DNA from: Uloborus plumipes
Taxonomy: Eukaryota > Arthropoda > Arachnida > Araneae > Uloboridae
Direction of reading: 5' to 3'
Assembly: GCA_038373865.1 (NCBI GenBank)
Contig: JAXGGA010000493.1
Location: forward strand, 62,001 to 126,000
DNA: 64,000 bases
Within the stretch, counting starts at the first letter, position 1, and each line of letters begins with the position of its first letter. The position numbers and the translations under genes were made by a program. The notes under the pieces are model-generated. The model searched no databases. It was not told where the DNA came from and saw only the letters and a list, made by a program, of their open reading frames with translations. Positions 60,401 through 64,000 of this stretch are shown here, in pieces.

Positions 60401-63294
60401 TAAAATTAAAAATAAAAATACCAATGTTTTATTGGACAACACTTGTAGATTACTGCATACACGTGATGTCATAACAAGGAATGCTCTGTTCAACACAATG
60501 GCTTTAGTCAGCTGTTTTTTTATCCGTAAGCTCACTGGATTTGCATTAAAAAGGGCATGCAATGCCAAGACAATGTTAGTAAAGTAACCAACAAAGGTTG
60601 TGCAATAAAACATTGCTATTTTTAATTTTACTTTTCTGCACAAAGGCATTTATTTTGTATTTAGTAGGTGCCCAAGAAAGGAAACATTTACCATGTGGAA
60701 CATTTTTTACCTATCATGTTATCAAAAATGGTTGCTGCTTGATCATAGAAATGTGCATATCTATTTTATTACTTCATCATTTCGCATAAAATTTGAGCCA
60801 TGTTATGGTTACGATTTTTAAAATAAATACCACTGTATCTGCTAGCATAAAAATAGTCATTCAAAAGTTACTAAGTCTATATCAGCGACAAACCCCCACG
60901 ATTAATATTTGCAGAAATATATCACTAGTATTTCATTTCTACGAAAAAAGTATTGTAAACGAAAATTGTAAACTATTTTTGTATAAAGCACTAACATTAA
61001 AAATATTTTTAAATTAAAAGCCATTTGAAAAAGAAACAAAAGTAATTTACCACTGATGCCTCTGCCTCATAACCGCTAGTGATCCATGATTTTGTACCAT
61101 TTAGAACCCAAGAATCACCATCTAAATGAGCTACTGTTGATGCTGCACCTGCATCACTTCCATTACCTAAAATAGGAAATGGCTTTGAAATGTTACACAC
61201 ATAGAGTAGCATCCTACCAATCAGGGCCCCACTCACCCAAAGTTCAAGTAAATCCGGACTAATTTATTTTTCCAAATTCTAATTGAAAAGATCACGAGAA
61301 AGGATTTAAATGTACTAACAAAAATACTTTTTTAGAGTATATTTTTGTTCACGATAGAAGAAACTAATGCAACACAGTTCCAGAATTATGTTTAATTATT
61401 ACAGTGAAATCTGTGTATAACGATACTCAAGGGACCGAAAAAAAGTATCGTTATAGACAGATTATCATTATAGACAGTTTGAGCAAAAAGCTCAAACTGT
61501 TGGCTGGGACCAAACCAAAATATCGTAATAGGCAGGTTTATCGTTATGTACAGTATCGTTATACACAGGTTTCACTGTACTATTTTTTTTTTTTTTTTTT
61601 CCAAGTTCAATTTATTTCACATTGAAGATTTTTTGAGGTGACGAAATTTTTCGGATATGTCTGACTAAGTGATGTTACTCTACACCAAAGTTCCCCAAAG
61701 TGTGGTCCGCGAGCTCATACCACGGGGTCTGCTTCAGGTTACTTTTGAAGTCAACAATTAGAGAAAGAGACAGTACGTACTGCCAAAATGTACTGCCAAC
61801 CATACTGCACATCAAACAAACAGTTTTTTCAAAAAGAAGGTAAACATTTTGCTTATAAACGATAGTTAGTGTTCAGAATTTTTAATTTATAAAATCTCAC
61901 TCAGATACACATCAAACAAATAATTTTTTCCTCATATCTCAGAGTAAAAAATAAACTTGGGATACACAAAATACCAAAATGAACAAATTAATTTTGTTTC
62001 AAAAATATTTCCTAACTTAATAGAAAAACAAATACCTGGTTCACTTAGTGCAAAACAACCAATTCTGTCTCCATTCACAAATGGGTCTACATATTTTTTC
62101 TTCTGTGCTTCATTTCCAAATTTCTGTATGGCACCTAAATATAAGGACTACAAACAAAATGAAAGTTAAATATGGCCAAATAACACCAAAAGCAACTACA
62201 GTAAAATCTCAAAAGTTCAAGGTAATTGGGAATCGCTCCAAGTTGGATTACTGAAAATTCGGATTATCGGGAAAAAAAATTTATCTGTAGAAACTTAACA
62301 CTTTTCAATCGTCATAAGAAAGAAAAACTGTTAAATTCAAGGTCATTTTACATATCAAGTTATTATTTCCAAAGCAAATTTTAATATATTTCTAGTAGTT
62401 TAAGAATATCTGGTGATACTTGTTGAATGTCTCGAACACTGACCTCTCAATACTGTTTTTTACTACTTTATTAAGAGTACAAAGGAAATTTTCCAATAGC
62501 AAAATATTCTTATTTTCAGATATAAATGCAAATTATCTTTTTAGCTCTTGAAGATAGACCTTAAAATGTCAATAAAGCACCTCTGATTAGCTGGAGCCTC
62601 AAACTTTAGACTCTGATTTCTCGAGACTCTACTGTAATTTAAAACTTATCTATGCAAACCATGTAACAGAAACTTTTTAGCAGTCTTACAGTGAGAGTTT
62701 TTAAAAACCAAAAAAATATTTGCAGCAGATAAACTAACATGAGCTTATAAGTGAACACCAGCAAATGCTTAAAAAAAATTAGGATAAATGAGCTTCAAAA
62801 TACAACGAAAAACGTAGGTAAACTAGTAATTTTTTATTTCTAATGTCGTAAAAAGTGAAATGAAAATTCTAAAATCCTCTTTCAACAATTTTTGATCCAA
62901 TAGAATTTTTAATTGCAATAAAGGTTGAAATATGTTTAAAAAGTTTAAAGGATAAAATATTATAATTTTTTATTAACACAACTTTAAAAATCATTTGCAG
63001 TTTTTTTTATTTCCTTCTGAAGCATACTTTTTCATAAGCATAATTTTAAGGTAGATATTTTTCCAGTTCATTAAGTTTGCAAGTTAGTGTAATTAAAAAA
63101 TCAATGAAACCAAGAGCACTTTATCTGTAAAATGTATAACTCACATTATTAACACTCATGATTACACCACAAGAAGCACATCCTCGACTAATCTCTTCCA
63201 TAGCAATGGCATACGCTAAATAATCCAGGCCAGCACCACCAGCACTCTCAGGAACAGTTACTGCTAGCAAACCTAACTCACCAAGCTTTTTAAT
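42320..63294 (-). CDS. ACADS: Short-chain acyl-CoA dehydrogenase, exons 5'-incomplete
   Basis: Mitochondrial FAD enzyme that makes the trans-2,3 double bond in short-chain acyl-CoAs (butyryl-CoA type) and passes electrons to ETF. Nine exons on the minus strand join in phase: 63294-63145, 62147-62036, 61166-61051, 59638-59432, 49068-49012, 47269-47189, 45823-45728, 43701-43645, 42472-42320. They give 342 residues; the family is about 410, so roughly 70 N-terminal residues with the targeting peptide lie beyond 64000. Both ACAD signatures are present: ALSEPGNGSDAG (across exons 2-3 here) and [20 protein letters not shown]. The catalytic base Glu of IYEGTSEIQ is at 42383-42385. All introns are GT-AG. 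Close resemblance to vertebrate SCAD favours ACADS over other ACADs. Confidence 0.96.
43645..43701 (-). CDS. ACADS: ACADS exon
   Basis: Nineteen codons [19 protein letters not shown]. Acceptor TTTGCAG, donor GTAAGT. Confidence 0.95.
44290..44488 (+). mobile_element. Helitron 3' end, 5' boundary unknown
   Basis: GCCCGTGCAACGCCGGGC, then CACGCAG and CTAG (44485-44488) followed by T. This is the same terminus as the Helitron at 5010, in opposite orientation. The start coordinate is arbitrary; no 5' TC end was recognised. Confidence 0.65.
44737..44896. mobile_element. pogo/Tigger-type MITE
   Basis: 160 bp with inverted ends CAGTCAACGCTCGATATAAC / CAGTCGACGCTCGTTATAAG, flanked by TA (44735-44736, 44897-44898). 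Lies in an ACADS intron. Confidence 0.85.
45049..45564. mobile_element. piggyBac-type MITE
   Basis: Flanked by TTAA (45045-45048, 45565-45568), ends CCCATTTATGCCCA and inverted CTCATTTATGCCCA. 516 bp, no transposase. In an ACADS intron, related in its ends to the element at 26178. Confidence 0.8.
45728..45823 (-). CDS. ACADS: ACADS exon
   Basis: Thirty-two codons [18 protein letters not shown] to GQKYTK. Acceptor TCTGCAG, donor GTGAGT. A piggyBac-type MITE ends only about 165 bp from the donor side. Confidence 0.95.
47189..47269 (-). CDS. ACADS: ACADS exon
   Basis: Twenty-seven codons [17 protein letters not shown] to FQAIQ, carrying the conserved R-x-AFG FAD-contact motif of ACADs. Acceptor GCTTTAG, donor GTACAA. 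Confidence 0.95.
48402..48715 (+). other. LTR-like stretch, unproven
   Basis: Starts TGTTGACAG, contains a TATA-like CGTATAAAATG (about 48503) and an AATAAA (about 48645) in the order expected of a solo LTR. No matching target duplication was found, so it is only a candidate. Confidence 0.25.
49012..49068 (-). CDS. ACADS: ACADS exon
   Basis: Nineteen codons [19 protein letters not shown], start of the C-terminal helical domain. The Met is internal, not a start. Acceptor ATTTTAG, donor GTATTA. Confidence 0.95.
49431..49836 (-). mobile_element. tRNA-derived SINE
   Basis: Flanked by an exact 11-bp duplication CACACCCAATT (49420-49430, 49837-49847). The minus strand begins GGCCGCGATAGTCCGATC with a tRNA-like head (A-box-like GATAGTCCGATCGGTAAG, then GGACTCGTAACCGGAGGGTC), followed by a GC-rich body of about 330 bp. 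Much more GC-rich than the intron around it. Confidence 0.85.
51610..51657 (-). ncRNA. Hammerhead-like ribozyme motif, minus Penelope copy
   Basis: Identical over all 48 positions to 59009-59056, in the opposite orientation, although the adjoining protein frame of this copy has decayed. Confidence 0.6.
53865..55662. mobile_element. Non-autonomous hAT element inside Penelope ORF
   Basis: Ends CAGGGGTGGCCAACC and inverted GGTTGGCCACCACTG, with exact 8-bp duplication TGCTAGCC (53857-53864, 55663-55670). 1.8 kb; repeated GTGCCAC motifs near both ends; no recognisable transposase. Removing it and one duplication restores the Penelope reading, so it is younger than that copy. Confidence 0.93.
56288..58612 (+). 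pseudogene. Penelope-like RT with GIY-YIG endonuclease, one nonsense codon
   Basis: The retroelement polymerase reverse transcribes element RNA and its GIY-YIG domain nicks the target. From ATG 56288 (a second ATG at 56303 starts [14 protein letters not shown]) a single frame runs about 774 codons, broken only by TAA at 57803-57805, where the minus copy has CAA (Gln). Motifs in order: [19 protein letters not shown] (57230 region), [13 protein letters not shown] (motif A), [17 protein letters not shown] (motif B), [11 protein letters not shown] (catalytic Asp pair, 57700 region), IPFLDVLV, then [20 protein letters not shown] (GIY-YIG, 58300-58350). The C-terminus is VWRPFV. Lys/Arg-rich N-terminus. 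Apart from the one stop it looks intact, hence young. Confidence 0.92.
59009..59056 (+). ncRNA. Hammerhead-like ribozyme motif, plus Penelope copy
   Basis: Stem I is TTGTA (59009-59013) with TACAG (59052-59056). Core TTGAAAA is at 59014-59020, with one extra A. Stem II is GGGGCT-ccttgt-AGCCCC (59022-59039). GAAA is at 59040-59043, then C-ACGT-GTC with a minimal stem III, and predicted cleavage after C59051. Relative to CUGANGA, C3 and G8 are replaced by U and A, which would keep the 3-8 pair. Hammerheads in Penelope-like elements are established; activity of this variant is inferred. Confidence 0.6.
59432..59638 (-). CDS. ACADS: ACADS exon
   Basis: Sixty-nine codons, [17 protein letters not shown] to [11 protein letters not shown], including [16 protein letters not shown]. 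Donor GTGAGG. The intron that follows is 10.4 kb and holds the Penelope pair and a SINE. Confidence 0.96.
61051..61166 (-). CDS. ACADS: ACADS exon
   Basis: Completes the split Gly and continues [16 protein letters not shown] to [12 protein letters not shown], the middle beta domain. Acceptor TATTTTAG, donor GTAAAT. Confidence 0.95.
61402..61577. mobile_element. pogo/Tigger-type MITE
   Basis: 176 bp, inverted ends CAGTGAAATCTGTGTATAAC / CAGTGAAACCTGTGTATAAC, flanked by TA (61400-61401, 61578-61579). Interior holds TATCGTTATA repeats and an inner inverted pair (CAGTTTGAGC / GCTCAAACTG). In an ACADS intron. Confidence 0.88.
61690..61745. repeat. Possible hAT end fragment
   Basis: AAGTTCCCCAAAGTGTGGTC resembles the end of hAT elements such as the right end at 41027. 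No partner end was found. Confidence 0.3.
62036..62147 (-). CDS. ACADS: ACADS exon
   Basis: [20 protein letters not shown] to IGCFALSEP plus the first base of a Gly codon. Holds the first half of ACAD signature 1, lining the flavin. Acceptor TTTGTAG, donor GTATTTG. Confidence 0.95.
62199..62634. mobile_element. Tigger-like MITE
   Basis: Ends CAGTAAAATCTC and inverted CAGTAGAGTCTCGAG, flanked by TA (62197-62198, 62635-62636). Interior GGATTATCGGG near the left is typical of Tigger-like ends. 436 bp, non-coding, in an ACADS intron. Confidence 0.7.
63145..63294 (-). CDS. ACADS: ACADS exon (first in window)
   Basis: Fifty codons, [16 protein letters not shown] to [13 protein letters not shown], part of the N-terminal helical domain ([24 protein letters not shown]). 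Acceptor TTTGTAG, donor GTGAGT. The preceding exon is outside the window. Confidence 0.95.
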
Positions 63295-63750
63295 CTACAA
63301 ATAAATTTCAAAAATTAGATATCTGTGTTGCTACAAACAAAGCAAAACTGTACAAACAAAGCAAAAAAAGAAGCAATTAGTCAATGAACAGACAAAATAT
63401 TTCTATGTCATTAATTCTACTTTGACAAAAAGCAAGGTTCAAAATATTCAACGACTCAAAATCAGGGTTCTCCAAAGAGGTCCCAGCCGAAAACCCACCA
63501 GGCTTTTTTCAGGTGGACTAAGTTGAAAAAACCCACTGTGTCCGTAAAGTGGGATTTTTCAAAATTTATAGCTTACTGAAAACATTTATTTCAGAAACAA
63601 ACTAAACATTACCAATATTTTGATCAATACTGAGCCTAGAAATTGGTATTCATCAATTAAGTTGTAATGTTTAGTCTATTACAATATTTAGTCTTGGTCA
63701 GTACCTGGTTCAGAAATTGCTATCTTCCTTTCTGGACAACTTATTAGATA
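63295..63750. other. ACADS intron sequence
   Basis: No further ACADS exon was found up to the Helitron; the next upstream exon lies outside the window. Confidence 0.6.
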
Positions 63751-64000
63751 TCTCTACTAATAATAAAGTTGAAGGTGGTTCTGTCTGTCCTTCTTTCTTT
63801 CTTTCTGTCTGTCTGTTACGCGCGTAGCGCCAAAACCGTTCGGTCGATTTTCATGCCACTTGGCACAAAATTAGTTTGTAGCATGTAGTTTTGCACCTCG
63901 AAGCGATTTTTCGAAAATTCCATTTCGTTCTTTTTCTATTCGAATTCTTAGCGGAAATTCGATAAAATAGGGAAGAAATATTTCACACACATTTTCAAGT
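63751..64000 (+). mobile_element. Helitron 5' end, continues past window
   Basis: TCTCTACTAATAATAAAGTT follows an A (63750), then GAAGGTGGTTCTGTCTGTCC and CGCCAAAACCGTTCGG, matching the 5' ends of common arthropod Helitrons as remembered. The 3' end is beyond 64000. Confidence 0.75.

Overview
The window is nuclear DNA of a eukaryote, almost certainly an arthropod. The evidence is AT-rich sequence, long GT-AG introns, homopolymer and microsatellite tracts, and a dense load of Penelope-like, CR1-like, hAT, Tc1/mariner/pogo, piggyBac-type, Harbinger-type, Helitron and SINE sequences. The repeat mix suggests a chelicerate such as a spider. That is inference; nothing here fixes the species.

One host gene is clear. 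On the minus strand from 63294 down to 42320 lie nine in-phase exons of short-chain acyl-CoA dehydrogenase (ACADS/SCAD, mitochondrial fatty-acid beta-oxidation). They give 342 codons ending at a stop. The first exons (targeting peptide and N-terminus) lie beyond 64000. The introns carry many transposons but every exon and splice site looks intact.

Layout from the left: 1-3.3 kb, a hAT transposase fragment, a (TA)n tract and a foldback element with Tc1-like ends. 3.96-4.6 kb, a palindromic MITE with 298-bp arms. 5.0-6.1 kb, a Helitron. 7.2-9.1 kb, a decayed pogo-like element. 9.8 and 24.8 kb, two relatives of one Harbinger-type MITE. 13.4-14.6 kb, an inverted repeat and two hammerhead-like RNA motifs. 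15.9-18.8 kb, a nearly coding-competent DNA transposon with a divergent hAT-like transposase and 8-bp target duplication. 26.2-29 kb, a piggyBac-type MITE, a LINE tail and tandem repeats. 30-41 kb, nested hAT-like elements with recognisable 8-bp duplications and a 5'-truncated CR1-like LINE. 42-63.3 kb, the ACADS gene, whose 10.4-kb intron contains a SINE and a head-to-head pair of Penelope-like elements, one of them split by a hAT element.

The most interesting signal is an RNA-structure module at the Penelope 3' ends. It is a hammerhead-ribozyme-like fold whose stems covary between the intact copies and an orphan copy at 13.6 kb. The predicted cleavage point coincides with the 5' terminus of the element, which itself is tandemly repeated four times at 55968-56037.
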